From contig WWBZ02000082.1 in the NCBI GenBank assembly GCA_011503125.2, forward strand, positions 2,914,001-2,978,000: 64,000 bases of DNA. Reading direction: 5' to 3'. This document shows, piece by piece, positions 33,450-46,100 of this stretch. Under the pieces are notes generated by a model. The model searched no databases and was not told the DNA's origin. It saw only the letters and a list, made by a program, of their open reading frames with translations. The DNA comes from Botryosphaeria dothidea (taxonomy: Eukaryota > Ascomycota > Dothideomycetes > Botryosphaeriales > Botryosphaeriaceae). The translations under genes were made by a program, and so were the position numbers. Each line of letters opens with the position of its first letter. Within the stretch, counting starts at the first letter, position 1.

Positions 33450-34638
33450 TGCCTTTCCTTCTGTACTACCTTCGACAACAGTAGTTCGGTTTAATCGCAT
33501 CTGAACAGAAGCCATCTTCACGGCAATCTGTTCTTGTTCCTTTGATTTTTCGTTTGTTTTGTCACAGGCTCTGTCAGCTGCATACATGGAAGACTTGCTT
33601 TTTTTTTTTTTACTCCTTTTTCTTTCCTTTTCTTTGCAACTACAAAGCGGTGAGAGCTCAGCATGGCGTTGGACGGATGCTTTCCCTGTACACAAATGGG
33701 TTTTCCCTTGAGCACTACTGTCCAGGATGTTGTGGAACACAATAGAGGAACAAAATGGCGGGCCTGGCTATATATGGAACAAACAGGGCGGGATGCACGA
33801 TAGATATGTACGGAACAGCAAACAAAAGGGGTTCTTGCAGCTGGGCTGTGCCATTACACGAAATAGATAGCAAATCAGCAAGATGTCGAATATCAGTTGC
33901 ACGCGCCACAGTCGGTGACGTATAGCTCGCAGAAGCTTGGCGGAGGCGGAGGGTGCCAAGAATAGCGGAGAGGTAGCGGACGAGGCAGGCTGGACGCGCA
34001 TTTCTGCTTGCGTACGCCGGCACCACGGTCTCCAAACGCCAGACTCTCATCGCTGTGGCCTTGCAGTCGACGCGCGCTCGACCAAGCAATGGCCAAGCCT
34101 CATTGCACGCTCCTGTACACGCGTCCATCCATGTTGCGTCAACGACAGCGCCAGAGCGGCGCCGCAGAGGGGGGCTGTGCTGAGCGGTGGGTGTGGGGGA
34201 GCCTTTTGGCCTCAGCGGCTGCTCCTCTATGAAAAGGGCCTCGAAACGCCTGCGTTTCATCTCGCGTGCCAGCAGCCTTACCAGTCCCGCGTCCAAGAAT
34301 CCTCCGAGCGCATTCTCCTGCTTGGTGTTGTTGCCCTGCAGCCACAGCAGGCTCCAGCTCGCGCGCTACCGCATCCTCCGCAATCTCCGGCGCCGCAGCC
34401 CAGCGACGAGACCCTGCTGCCCCATCACCGCATAAACCCTTCCCCAACGCCCAGAAGCTCTCGAGCTGCCCGCCTGTTTACCACGCAAGAGCACGACTCG
34501 CTCGCCGTTTCCAGCCGCCGCCTAGCCGCCGCATCTCCACGCTGCACCGCCCCAGCAAGCTGCCGATCTTCCAAGCTCCAGCAGCCTCGTGCCGCCGCCA
34601 CCCCTCCGATCCCACACCGCCCGAGGGGCAATCCCAGT
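33450..34638. other. intergenic 1.2 kb, leader of VHS-GAT gene on the right
   Basis: A T-rich 3' region is followed from about 34.2 kb by a C-rich leader. Frames of up to 263 codons overlap on both strands and lack domains. Confidence 0.5.
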
Positions 34639-36265
34639 ATGGTGCTGAAGAAAGTCCAGGGCCTGCTCAGCAGGCGTCCTGGTACCAGTAAGCTCCAGCA
34701 AGCTTGCTCAGCGACGGCTTCAATCTGACTGCTGGTGACAGGCTCGTCCGACGATCATGGCCCGGTCTACGAGCAGGACTCACCGGAAGCAAGCGCTGCA
34801 AGGGGCGTTGTATGTTTGCCAGACTGGACATTATCTTGGTGGAGATACTGACCTGGCTATACAGAGGCTCTTCTGCGAGTCCGGTGGCCCTAACAATGCT
34901 GTAAGTCGGCATTTCGATACGACGGCCATGAGCAAGCACTTTGCCTGGACCGCTGCCATTGCCCTCTCTTCCTGAACACCGCTGACCACCCGCAATCAAC
35001 AGACCGAGGAAATCCAATACCTTCCGGACATCGTGACCGCTGCCGAATCCTCGCCTGCCGCCGCAGAGGCCTGCGCCTACCAGATCCGCCGCTTCCTGTC
35101 CAAGGACAATTACTCGAAGCCGCATGTGCAGTACAACTCGATCATGCTGATTCGCATTCTCACCGACAACCCCGGCCCCACCTTCACCCGCAACGTCGAC
35201 GCCAAGTTCGTCAGCACCGTCAAGGACTTGCTCCGCAATGGTCGGGATCCCAGCGTCCAGCAGATCTTGAGGGAAACACTGTTCTCACTGGAGAGGGACA
35301 AGGCCTACGACACAAACTTGAATAACCTCTTCCACATGTGGCGCAAGGAGCACGTCAATGGAAGTGGCAGCAGCGGCTTCGGTCATCGCTCGCTCAACGC
35401 ACCTCCGTGGAGCCCCGGCCAGGGTTCAGCGTCGGCTCAAGGGTTTGGCGGCGGCAGCGGCGGCGGCTCCTCGCGCCGCTCCAAGGGCCTCCCGTCGCCG
35501 TCGGAGCTGGCGGCACGCGTGGAGGAGGCGCGGACGAGCGCGAAGCTGTTGCTGCAGCTGATCCAGAGCACGCCGCCGGAGGAGCTGCCCAACAACGACC
35601 TGGTCAAGGAGTTTGGCGAGCGGTGCCAGCAGGCGCAGCGCAGCATCCAGGCGTACATCAACACGGCGACCGAGGACCAGACGCAGACCGACGACGAGAC
35701 GATGCTGACGCTCATCGAGACCAACGAGCAGCTGAGCCTCGCCCTGACCAAGCACCAGCGCGCCTACCTGGCCGCCCGCCGCAACAACAGCTCCTCCAAC
35801 GTCCCGTCCGCCAACGGCAACGATGGCGCTCCCCCACCACAACCAGCGTCCACCACCCCTACCCCTCCTCCTGCTGCAAACCCCACGGAAACCGCGTACG
35901 CCCCGCCGCCAGGCCCGCCACCTCGCCTGCAGCAGAGTCTCGCCACCCGCGAGGCTTCGCCCGAGGCGGTCGACCGCGACGACCCCTTCTCGGACTCGCA
36001 CGCCCAGCCGCATCCGCTCGAGCCGACGCATTACGGCACCTCTGGCGTGGTCGGGAGCGACAGCGATCAGGTCATGAGGCCCGGTGGGGACTTCCAGGCC
36101 ACGCCCAGCTACCTGCACCGGCAGGAGAGCGCGGACGTGAATAGGACGATGCACGGGGGCGTGGGGGTGACGCCGACGGAGGAGAGAAGCGCTGGGTATG
36201 GATATGGAACCGGTGTGCCGGATGTGAGTCCGGTGGAGGAGAGGAAGGTGGTGTATAGGTATTAA
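34639..36265 (+). CDS. VHS-GAT domain trafficking adaptor, Lsb5/GGA-like (471 aa)
   Basis: Binds ubiquitinated cargo and small GTPases or actin regulators at endosome or Golgi membranes. Four exons: 34639-34687, 34742-34809, 34865-34900 and 35003-36265. The first three are tiny, and joining gives MVLKKVQGLLSRRPGTSSSD, then EASAARGVRLFCESGGPNNATEE. The VHS/ENTH superhelix covers about residues 20-150 (FLSKDNYSKPHVQYNSIMLI, VSTVKDLLRNGRDPSVQQIL). The GAT three-helix bundle covers about 205-300 (ELAARVEEARTSAKLLLQLI to LIETNEQLSLALTKHQRAYL). The rest is Pro-rich and disordered. It lacks the gamma-adaptin ear of true GGAs, so the Lsb5 type is the better match. Confidence 0.87.
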
Positions 36266-37156
36266 GGAGGAAGACGAAGAGTGGGGGATGGATGGATGGA
36301 TTCGAGGACTGGTTTAGACTGGTAGGATGGTCTTTTTGAGTTTGAAGGAAAGATTGGTAGTGGGGACTTCAAGGGGGTTGCTAGGGTGATTGGCGATTTT
36401 TTTTCTTTTCACCCTTCATTATTTGCTGTTTCTCGATTCGATTCGGAGGCACACGAGATACCACGATGCTTGATTTTGTTCAACGAAAAGGGGTTGAGAT
36501 TATGCCGGGGATAAATGCTATGAGTTACTCTTCGGCATGTCTAGCTGCGTGAGCTGCAGTGCTTTACTCTTTGGTTATGATGAGTCAACTGATCGATATA
36601 GTGTGGATGAGACTCATCATTGCCAAATGATGCTGCAGTTACCTCCTTGTAACCATGACCCATCATTCTTCCTTCCTGCGACGAAAGCAGCCCGGGAGCA
36701 CCGGCGAGCCCATAGTCGGATGATCTTTTCCGTGAATAACCAACAAACAATAAAAAGTTGTTGTGATGCAACAACTTGCTACTCAACACACGCTCGCACG
36801 CACGCACGAAGTGTTCGAGATCTCCCACGTCAGTAACAAAAAGCCACAGGCTTTGAAAAGATCACTTTTGGGGAGACGACGCACTTCGCGCTGGTGGTAG
36901 TAGAAAGAGAAGGGTGATGGAAGGGGCGGGTGGGCTTATATAAGGAAGATATATGGTAAGGCAGAGGTAGTCATACGTGAGTGAGGGATTGGTGGGTAGC
37001 ACGCGATGGTGGTTCGAGAATGCACGCGGGTGAGCTTGGGAGGTGTGCGTGGTGGTGCGCGTGATGGAGTGAGGTGGGAGTGATTGCACGGGGAGTGAGG
37101 GTGAGCGAAGGTGCGCGTGGTTGTGCCGTGGACACTTTCAGTGCAAAATACACCCC
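36266..37156. other. intergenic, no supported gene
   Basis: 3' region of the VHS-GAT gene with T-rich tracts, then simple CA/GT-rich sequence near 36,790-37,120 that yields false frames. Confidence 0.5.
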
Positions 37157-37702
37157 TCATCCTCCTGGATCCAGCATATCGTTGATTTTGATTTCCATTG
37201 ACTTGTTCTTCTCGAGTTTCATGCACACGGTCACTTCACTGTTCTCCACCTTACCTGCTTCTATTCCTTCCAGATCGAATACATCACCAGTAAGCCCGAC
37301 GATGTGGAATTCGTCCTTACAGTCGGTATGTTTCTTCTGTAGGTACTTGTCCACTCCGAATAAGTGGCGGTCTTTGGAATGCTTCTGCCTAACCTGCCCA
37401 CTCTTCCTCCTTATGGTCTCCTGCATCCGAAGGACGAACACGAAATCGCCTGCGTCCTCGAACCGCACAGTGGTCCGCCGACTTCCGCTCATCTCGGACT
37501 GCGAGCCGGCTTCAATGGGGATACCAATGGGTGCCCCCTCGACGCCGAGACGCAAGTTCCCGCCCCCCCCCCCACCCCAATTGCGGAGGAACGAGGAGGA
37601 AATAATCAGCCTTGGAGAATTTGCGGTTACTTTTGGATCGGGCTGATCCGCTTCGATGCTTGTCTTGGCCTCATGCACGCTCTCGAAAATGCACGTCAGC
37701 AT
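37157..37702 (-). CDS. possible hypothetical protein (181 aa)
   Basis: The first ATG in a 208-codon minus-strand frame is at 37702. The C-terminal part (FHIVGLTGDVFDLEGIEAG onward, ending KSMEIKINDML) has a balanced composition that could be real. The middle encodes a Gly run from an 11-base C tract on the plus strand. I do not recognise it. It could be one exon of a larger gene, or chance. Confidence 0.3.
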   Translation of the reverse strand: MLTCIFESVHEAKTSIEADQPDPKVTANSPRLIISSSFLRNWGGGGGGNLRLGVEGAPIGIPIEAGSQSEMSGSRRTTVRFEDAGDFVFVLRMQETIRRKSGQVRQKHSKDRHLFGVDKYLQKKHTDCKDEFHIVGLTGDVFDLEGIEAGKVENSEVTVCMKLEKNKSMEIKINDMLDPGG

Positions 37703-37783
37703 GGCCAGATCCGAGCCTCCGCTAGCGAATGGCTTCGGGTTTGATGGTGCATGAGGAATGCCATTGGCCCAACGGGATTTCAA

Positions 37784-38719
37784 AACGGATGATGCGCTGG
37801 GGATTTGCTGTGTGGCGGAGTAGCGGTAGAGCGGCAGTCCGGCTAGACCAAGATAGTGAGACTCTACTCAGCTGCCTTCGTCAGTTCTGTGGACCCTTTT
37901 TTTCATAAATCACTCGACGATGTAGAGTGAACTGTTTCGTGAGGATATGAGATTTTGGACAAAAGTTGTTTGGGACGAACACAGTTTCGGGTGAGCAAAG
38001 TAGCCTTGCGGTAGTCATAGGAGAAAGTACTGTGACCGGCCATTGGTTCGGCTTTAAACTTCGGCTATCTTTGGTTTTGGAATTTAAATGTTCCCCTATT
38101 TACCAAAATGCTGAGGTTCTTCCTGGCAAGCGTGCTCTCACTAGTTCTCGTTGACGGCAGCTATCCAGCGTTACTTGACGTCCAACTCGGCCGTAGCGAA
38201 TAGAATACTACCGTGAATGATAGAGGCGTAGGCTGTGGGCGTTTTCCACGATTCAGGACTTGCATGGCGTGCCCGAGAAGGGCGCTGAAGTGGCTTTCGC
38301 CTATGGAAAGACGTCCGCAATTTCACCCCACTGTAGGACTTGGGTGAGATGCGCGAATTCGATCATAGATGTAAAGGAAATCAGACCCGACCGGTAAACA
38401 AGGCTGAGTTGGCATGGCAGCAACGACTCTGCATAGCACCCATGTTGAGGGTTATACTGACCGGGACAAGTTAGCGCGTATGCAGCCACGGCGAACAACA
38501 ACCACAAGCATGTGCGTCGACCTGCAAGCGATATGCATCCTCCTCTTACGCAGCGCCTTGCAGATACAGGAAGAGGGGAAGTAGCCTGGAACCGGGAAAA
38601 GAACCTTCGAATGATGATTATGATGTTTGCCTTCAGATGTCGGTAGCGAAACATGATCACAGAAGGAGTGCTCACAGGGTCTTCTGCCCTCGACGAGGTA
38701 TCTTTCCAGTTCAGATATT
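37784..38719. other. intergenic, no supported gene
   Basis: AT-richer than average. It should carry the promoter of the membrane protein that begins at 38720. A D-arm-like string near 37817 has no T arm and is not a tRNA. Confidence 0.5.
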
Positions 38720-40192
38720 ATGCCGGTCGTTACCATCGCTTCTTGCCGATCACGGCCTCGAACCACAGCCTTTCCAACAGCCTCAGCCTTGCCGGGCACT
38801 CTTATCGTCGGAAGGCATGATGCGATTTATACGACTACCAAACGTACACCAACGCTTCCTTTCGTTGCACGGGAGGTGACGACAGTAGCAGGAATGGAAG
38901 TTGAAGAGGATAATCCCGGGTTGTCGAACGAGCAGGAGGCCGGAATTATTATCGGCTCGCTGCTACTGCTTATCTCCCTCGGTGTGCTCTTCCACTTTTG
39001 CTGCTGCAGGAATCGCGGCAAGAGTGAATGGATAGTTACTGGATCACTCTCGCCAGGGCAACTTTCAGACGGTTTACTGGTTACCGAAGGTGGCCCAGCT
39101 CCTGCACCGCAGGACCAATGGGACCAAGATCAGCAAGAGCATGCGGTCAGAGAACAAGCAATGAGAGATCAGGCTGCGAGAGAACAGGCATTAAGAGAAC
39201 AAGCGGCAAGAGAACAGGCTGCACGAGAACAACTGCAAAGAGAACAAGAGGAAGCAGCAAGACTGGAAGCCGCGAGAAGGGAGGAAGTAAGACGCGCAGA
39301 AGAAGCCGCACGACAAGAGGCCATAAGACACGCAGTAGAAGTAGCACGGCAGGCAGAAGTCGCACGGCAAGAGGCCATAAGACGACAAGCCGAAGCGGCA
39401 AGACGACAGGCCGAAGCGGCGAGGCAGGAGGCGGCAAGGCAGGAGGCGATGAGACGACAGGCAGAAGAAGAGGCTAGACGGCAGGCGGAACTGGCAAGGC
39501 AAATTGCAGAGGCAAGGAGGCAGGAGGCCGCAAGGCAAGCAGCAGAAGAAGCTAGACAAGAAGCTTTAAGGCACCATGCAGAAGAAGAGGCGCAACGAGA
39601 GGCCGAAAGACAACAGCAAGCCATCAGGGACCAGGCTGCACGGCGCACATGGCCTTATGGCGCGCGAGTCGCTGGTAGGGGGCGAGGCTTGCACGGAAGG
39701 ACTGAAGACGTCTATGCACAGAGCTCCAGGGCCTCGTACGACGGTTCCAGATATTCGTTAACACACCAGGAATATTGCATGACATCGGATCCAGTCACAT
39801 CCACGAGCCGTCCGTTTGCCAACCGTAACGATACGTGGAATCAGGCAAGTTCCAGTGCCGGAGGACGGGCTCCTGGTAACCCCCACACGACCGCAGGCCA
39901 TATGATTCGGGAGTTCCAAGACACGCTCCGGAATCGATATTCCACACTCGAGGAGGTCGAGTACGTAAATTCCGCACTGCCCCGATGGGTCGAATGGTTC
40001 GATCGACAAGCCTTTTGGATGGAAGGGAATAGACCAACGGGATGGGAGAATCGAGTAGCCGAACTAGACCGCATAGTCGAAGAACTTCACGAGCTTGATG
40101 ATAGAGCCTTGCAGGAGGGAGCGGCAGGCATGAACGGGCCTGCTCTTTACGCGCTCCTTGAAAGAGCCCTGAGAGCTTTGGAGGGCATCTGA
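38720..40192 (+). CDS. single-pass membrane protein with long charged helix (490 aa)
   Basis: Uninterrupted frame. Residues 1-65 form a Ser/Thr-rich N-terminal part without a strong signal peptide. One membrane helix lies at about 72-97 (AGIIIGSLLLLISLGVLF), followed at once by Cys-Cys-Cys-Arg, a likely palmitoylation site. Residues about 136-310 are almost only Ala, Arg, Glu and Gln in short repeats (AREQAAREQ, ARRQAEAARQEAARQEA), predicting a long coiled coil or stable single helix. A disordered linker leads to a compact C-terminal domain (MIREFQDTLRNRYSTLEEVE, RVAELDRIVEELHELDD). The layout resembles fungal cell-surface sensors or membrane-tethered spacers, but I know no family for it. Confidence 0.72.
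   Translation: MPVVTIASCRSRPRTTAFPTASALPGTLIVGRHDAIYTTTKRTPTLPFVAREVTTVAGMEVEEDNPGLSNEQEAGIIIGSLLLLISLGVLFHFCCCRNRGKSEWIVTGSLSPGQLSDGLLVTEGGPAPAPQDQWDQDQQEHAVREQAMRDQAAREQALREQAAREQAAREQLQREQEEAARLEAARREEVRRAEEAARQEAIRHAVEVARQAEVARQEAIRRQAEAARRQAEAARQEAARQEAMRRQAEEEARRQAELARQIAEARRQEAARQAAEEARQEALRHHAEEEAQREAERQQQAIRDQAARRTWPYGARVAGRGRGLHGRTEDVYAQSSRASYDGSRYSLTHQEYCMTSDPVTSTSRPFANRNDTWNQASSSAGGRAPGNPHTTAGHMIREFQDTLRNRYSTLEEVEYVNSALPRWVEWFDRQAFWMEGNRPTGWENRVAELDRIVEELHELDDRALQEGAAGMNGPALYALLERALRALEGI
39126..39650 (+). repeat. degenerate Ala-Arg-Glu-Gln coding repeat
   Basis: Short repeated coding units of (A/R)(R/E)(E/Q)(Q/A) type fill 525 bp of the membrane protein gene. The reverse strand is open too, as expected from the repeat. 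Confidence 0.75.
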
Positions 40193-43100
40193 CTGGTTAT
40201 GGACGAGAAAGGAAGGAGGATCAAGCTCCGTAAATAGTAACGACTGCAGTCGCTAGCGGAACAGAACGATGCAACCTATGCACTCTCATTCAGAAGACCC
40301 ACGGCGGCAGCTTCACAGAATAGGCTTAAACGAAGAGGAAGAGACGAAGGAGAAAATCGACGGGAGGGCTGGACGACTCACAGAATAATGTGAACGAGAA
40401 GCCACCAAGACCTTCGCGGGCTGTTGAAATCGTGTTTGACGGCACAGGAAGTCGACTCATGTGGCAGAAAAAGCATAGTTGAACTTCGCCACTGTCTATC
40501 GTCAGCTTTTGTTGTACCTGGATCACGGTACTCCGAAGTCATTCAGATGGCGCTACGGATTCCGAAATGCTCCGTCTCATCAGGTACCTTTCCCAGTGTC
40601 TCTTGGTCATCGATTGTGTTAGCCACGAACGAGGAGTGACTTCAAGCTATGTAGTCTAGAAGAATGGGAGGCAAGAGGGAGCGAAGGGCGCGAATTTGAG
40701 GCTTGAAGGCGTCAAGGAGGCACATGACGTGCATCGACGATTGGCAGTTGAATCGGCCTGGAGGGGAGTGATAGCGCGAACATGGGCGTGCAGAACAGAG
40801 GACGGAAGCACGCAGCATCCGAAGCTGATAGGCGGTGTCTCAAAAAGCTTGTTCCGGGAGAGGGCGCTGCAGGGCGAGAAATCCTTGTGCGACGAGGGGC
40901 GACGAGCAGGATGCAACAGGTCCAATCACCAGAGTCAGCGAAGCTTTTTGCGTGACTTGATAAAACCCTCGTGGCGGGTGCTCCTCGGTTATACTCTTCC
41001 GAGCGAACCCTGAGTTCTTGCAGAAAGCTTGCGACACATGTTTCCTGGCGACTGTCGGGAGGAGCAGTAGACGACTGCGTCATCCTCCGGGTCGGAATGT
41101 TGAAGAGGTACGATTACCAATAATCCGCGTCTCTTGATGTTGCTTTCTTCGAGCTTCTCCACCATTGACCTTCCAGACGGGACCCGTCATGACGAAATAG
41201 TAACGCGAGACTTTTGCAAGAGAGTAATATCCTCCGCTTGATTCCGGACGCACCAGCCCACTCACTCCTCACTTGGGGATGCTAGTGGCATGATGCGCGA
41301 AATTCCTTGGCGAGATCCTGTGACTGAAGCGAGAGAGGCCAAAAATAGCTGCCGGCAGCTATATGCATCCGCTATATTCAAACAGACCGACAGGACAACA
41401 TACCTCCTGATCTGCCAAAAAACCGTAAGCAGGAACCTGAGGTCTTCACGCTTGTTTTTCGTAAGACGCGTACGCACGGTGGGACTGCGGTTTGGCTTCA
41501 CGAATGCAGGTCGCTTCTCGAGACCATGCACGGCATTAGCATGTGTCTTATTGTGAATGGACGAGAGGTCTGAGGTCTGAAAATGCTTGAGCTTGGAGTG
41601 GGGATGGAAAGGCATTGGAGAGGATCTTCCGCCTCCTTATAGGCTGCTACCAAGAATAGCCTTCTTGACGTCAGTGGGGGCCGCGTTGAGGCTCGTACAC
41701 AGATGTTCCCGGCAAGGAGGTCAGCGTCAGCGACGCAGCTGCATTATTGAAGAGTGACGAGAACTGTCTTGTACTCCGTACGACTGCGCCGGCACAGGTC
41801 TCGGTAGCTAGATACGGGGCTTGGCGGCTAGCCTTACAGCTGGACACGACGGGGCGAAGAAAAAAAAGAGATACGTCAATCGTGAAGGGCAACGGATTCG
41901 ACGAGATGGTTGGCGCGCGGCTCTTCCCATGTGGCTCGTCGGCCGGGCCTGCATGCTGAGGCTCGCCTTCGATTGGCCTGCCGTGTCGCCATGCAGCACG
42001 CTCTGGCAGCATTCAATAGTGTTTCCAGCGGCGTCGATCGGCAAGGCCAGGCATGTTGCTCGAGGCAACCACCCCCGCGGAAAGCGTGACCTTGTGCTTA
42101 GGTGCATGGGAAAACTGCCTGGCGTCGCCTCCCCAGGTCGAGGGCGTGGCGTGACGCAGAGAACAGAGTCATCGTTATAAGCTTAAGAGGACATATCCAG
42201 GATCAAGAATACCGGACAATGTAATAAGGTTCGGGAGGAAGAGTCGATCGGTGGCGGCAGCTACAGACGGCAGCGCCCTTGTCGTCAAGTCGGGCCTACA
42301 GGGCCGAGTTGCAGAGCGGAGCGAGAGACAGGACGCAGCGGGCGACCCTTGCAGCAGTAAACAACAGAAAGACCGCACCGAGTGGCTGACAATTACGGAA
42401 CAATGCTTGGTTCTGGGTGTTGACAAGCCTCGCGTGGAGCGGCTCAACCGTCTGCTGCGACAGAAGCTTCGCTGCAGCAACCGACCGCGAGACCCTGCTG
42501 CAGATTTTAGCGAGAGAGGACGTGTTTGCCTCTCTCGACCGCGGGCACGACTCGGAGGAGCAGCGACGCCGATGCAGGAGATATAATTTACTTTTAAGCC
42601 GCGGGCATCGGAAACAGCGCACCAGACGGCCTGAATCGCGCAGGAAAAACAGCTAGGGGGGAGAAACATTTGCGCGGCTGCCGGCCTCGCTGCCCTCCGA
42701 GCACGCCGACTTGTGTGGAGGGCGGTGGGGAATGGATGGAATGACTCGGCCAGACTGCAGTTGCATCGCCGGACCCTGAGAGACACAGCCTCACTTTGGG
42801 AGTGGGGGAGGGGAGCATTTTTGGTGTTGAAGATGACGTACCCAGGCCGCCTTGTTATGGCAACAATGTTCATCCCGACGACTCCCCGAGTCAGCATGCT
42901 CGCTGCGATCAACACAAGGCCTTCTGCTTGAAGTAGGCAGGCCAAGGTGCGGTCTGCATAGGACTGGGCCACGTGCAAGCCTCCCACCGTGGGTCTAATG
43001 GGCGGTCCATGTCGACATGCAGACCGAGAGTATTGCTTCGCTGTGAGGCGGCACGCTCGTCGGCCAGCTCCCGCGCTTCAATCAGCGTCTTCGATCCGGC

Positions 43101-46100
43101 GGTGCGAGTGCAACCTTGTGCAAGATTGAGTTGTGCTTTATAAAGACCATCAGGCCACCGCTCCAATATGCCCAGCGGGCCCCGGACACCTTCGACTCCT
43201 CCAACTTTCTGCAGACGTTCGCAGCAGCACAGGCACTCTGCGCCGCGATTGAGGCCTAGCGTCGGATCTGGAGAGGCGGAACCGTCGAATCGGGAGCGCG
43301 CGATGGTCATGCGGAAGTGTTGGATACAACACGACGGTCACGGAGAAGGGTCCTGATCCGCGCCATGGGTAGTTCCCGCCATGTGAAAGATAAGCGGTGA
43401 CTGGGACGCGATCTGGCTTGTTTTCCGATGGGGCCTGACTCGGAACAGCGCAAGCGCAAGAAGCGTTTCCCGTGAAGGCAGGCCTCGCGACTCAAAGTGG
43501 GCCGCTTTCGTCGAAGCGCAGATGCATCCCGCACGTTAGCAACGCCGCTCATCATGACCTCGGAAGACGTCAAGGAATACAGACTGAGTGTTCCGAGTGT
43601 TGTTCAACACACCCTCGAGGACTGTTGCCGGGAGACCTGCGTCGCGGCGATTTGCCATGCATTCCCGGATGTTGGCTGCCCGCTTTTCCAGCACTTGCGT
43701 CGAGTGCGCCGCCGCCCGCTGCAGGGTCCTCTTCAGTGCCGTGCGACGGTCGAGGGAGAAAAAAAAAGTAAACAAAAGATTGAGGACACAATGCCATTCA
43801 CGCTCTTGCCAAGGAAGATCGAATTGCAGGAGCCAATCCTATGCCTACCTGGCCGGCCGGACAGGGAGGGGCTTGGTGGGGAATCTGCACACTTTATTGC
43901 GTGTAATTGAGAGAGACGCGGGACCTACAAGTGCTATCCTGCCAATTCGACTGCACCTTAGGCTAAAAATCGTCCTGCAGCGGACGCCAAACGTAAATTG
44001 CAGCACGGCTTCTTCCTCGGCCACTCTCGCCGCGATCTGGTGGGATTGCGATTATCGCAGATCCGGCATCATCGTCAGCCAGACGGTCCTTTCGCGTCGT
44101 TTCAGAAACATTCCGAGTCCCGCAGCTGATTCTCCCGATACCCCAGTGCCGTCTCGACAGCGGGCCGCCAAGGGCTGGCTTTTCTCGTGCGTCTGCGAGG
44201 CGTCGAGGCTACTGCGGGACATCAGCACGCATCCCTGCGTTTCGGCACACGGTGTAGTCGACGGAGGCGCGCTCCTCCACTCAGGCTTGGGGAGCCCGTC
44301 ACACTCCAGCCGCGCGAACAGTCGACCGAGGGCGGCCGTTCTCGCGCGTTCGAGACGCTGTACCCGCGGCTGACGACCGATCCACGCGATGAGCATTACG
44401 TGTCGCGGCGGGCGAGAGGGCAGCCGAATGGTCGATGACGGGGATGTGGAGGCGGAGGGAGAGTTATCGAGACTGCTCCTAGTAGGGCAGATCCACGGTG
44501 CTGGAGCGCGACGCCGCGTTGCAAGGGAGGCCGGTTCCCTAGACAAAACCCGGGTCAACGGGCGGGCGGGCAGAGGCCGTCAGCAGAGTGTCGTGTGCCT
44601 CCAGGGCGGAATCGGTGTTGACGAAGAACAGCTGGCCGGCGGAGGAGATTTCAGGACTTCAGCGAAGACTCGTCCCCCCGGCCAGCGCGACCCAGCGATT
44701 CGGGGGAGGGCCGGTCGATCGGTTTCACAGCAACTGCGAGTGCCCGTTCACGGTCGGCGCGCAATTTGTCCGCAGCCAGAGAAGAGTGGTGGAACGGCGG
44801 GAATCGACCGCGCAGCCAAGGAACACCTTGCGTGTCTGGCTCTGTTTCTGCTTTCGGCTCCAGCCGGCACCTGTACGTAACGACGTGTCTAGCCAGGCTC
44901 GCCGTTCGAAGGCCTTCGCTGCCGAGGACACTTTGCACTCTGTGCTGCGCTGCGCTCCTCAGGCTGCTCTCCAGACTCCGCCGCGACGGAACCGGTCGTC
45001 TTGCCACTGCACATGCAGTTCCAGCCCTTTTCGCCCCACGCCTAGCGCTCCCCGACGCTGGTGCTGGGCGTCCCGCACAGATGCCTCTTTGGGCATGTTA
45101 CACATCCGCGCCGCCCATGGGCTCCCCGGCGCGCGTCCTGATTGGCGTTGTTGCGGCGGCATTTGGGGCATTCGCAGGCCTCGCGGGCGACGGCAGGCCC
45201 TGTGGCTTGACCGGGCGGCAGGTGTACGAGACCGGCAAGCCTCACATACCTCTGACGCTGCTGCTGAGCGCTGTCTGGGCCGCGATGATGCAGCGAGCTT
45301 CATCGGCGTAGCGTGTGCTCGCGGCCAGTGACGCAAGGCCTTCGCGAAAAAAAGGGACCTCCGGTGGAGGATCAACCGGGCACTTTTCCCGCTCTGGCCG
45401 CCCGCTAATTATATCCTCACGCACCCTCAGCGGCGCGCGCTGTTCGCCCGCCGCCAGGCACAATAATATATCTGGGGGCGTGGTCCTGCCTGTGCGCGCG
45501 CTTCGATGGCCGCCGGCTGAGGCTCTGGCAAACGGAGATGAGGCGGAGGCACGAGATTGCGCATGAGCACCCACCGCGCGACTCGCGCGAATTGCGATGC
45601 GTTTGATCGCTGGCGGTCGACTGATACTGTGCCCATCGGACTTGCGGCTCTGTCGCCTCCGCAAAACGCGCCTTCGCGCACCCTCTCCCACGGCCCAGGC
45701 GGTCGGCTTGGCGGGTCTGTCAGCGCCATCACGCCGCTCGGCGGATGGAGCGGAGGCACGCTGGCCCGTGGTCCGTGGCCCTTCGACGAGTTTCACCGCA
45801 CGACCGCGCTTTGCTGGCGAGGGTTGCTTCCAGAAGGCCGCCTGCCGGGCGCGTCAAGCAGGAGGTTCCACATGCTTCCAGCATTCCGCCTGGCAGGCCG
45901 GGCGTGCTATCGCAGCGCGCGGAAAGCTTGATCGGCTGCTGGCCCATCGCCCGCGGCTGCCGCCCTGCGTTGCGGGTGAGTGAAGATAGGATGTGTTTGA
46001 CGTGCGCCTGGCGACCCTTTTCGCAACTCGTATTGGCGGGTACGCGCCCCACCGCGTGCGGGCAGGCGAGCGGTGCAAGGCTCGAGTGGCCCTCGTCACC

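Noticed and set aside
35426..36154. 242-codon minus-strand frame
   Set aside because: Antisense shadow of the VHS-GAT gene.
37815..37870. possible tRNA (string GTAGCGGTAGAGCGGC)
   Set aside because: Looks like a D arm, but no anticodon stem or T arm follows.
39169..39648. 159-codon Ala/Ser/Cys-rich minus-strand frame
   Set aside because: Reverse reading of the Ala-Arg-Glu-Gln repeat.
42175..42987. 270-codon minus-strand frame
   Set aside because: Cys/Arg/Ser-rich with no domain, and other frames are open at the same place; typical of GC-rich noncoding DNA.
45242..45796. 184-codon minus-strand frame
   Set aside because: Low-complexity Arg/Ala/Pro product with overlapping frames on both strands.
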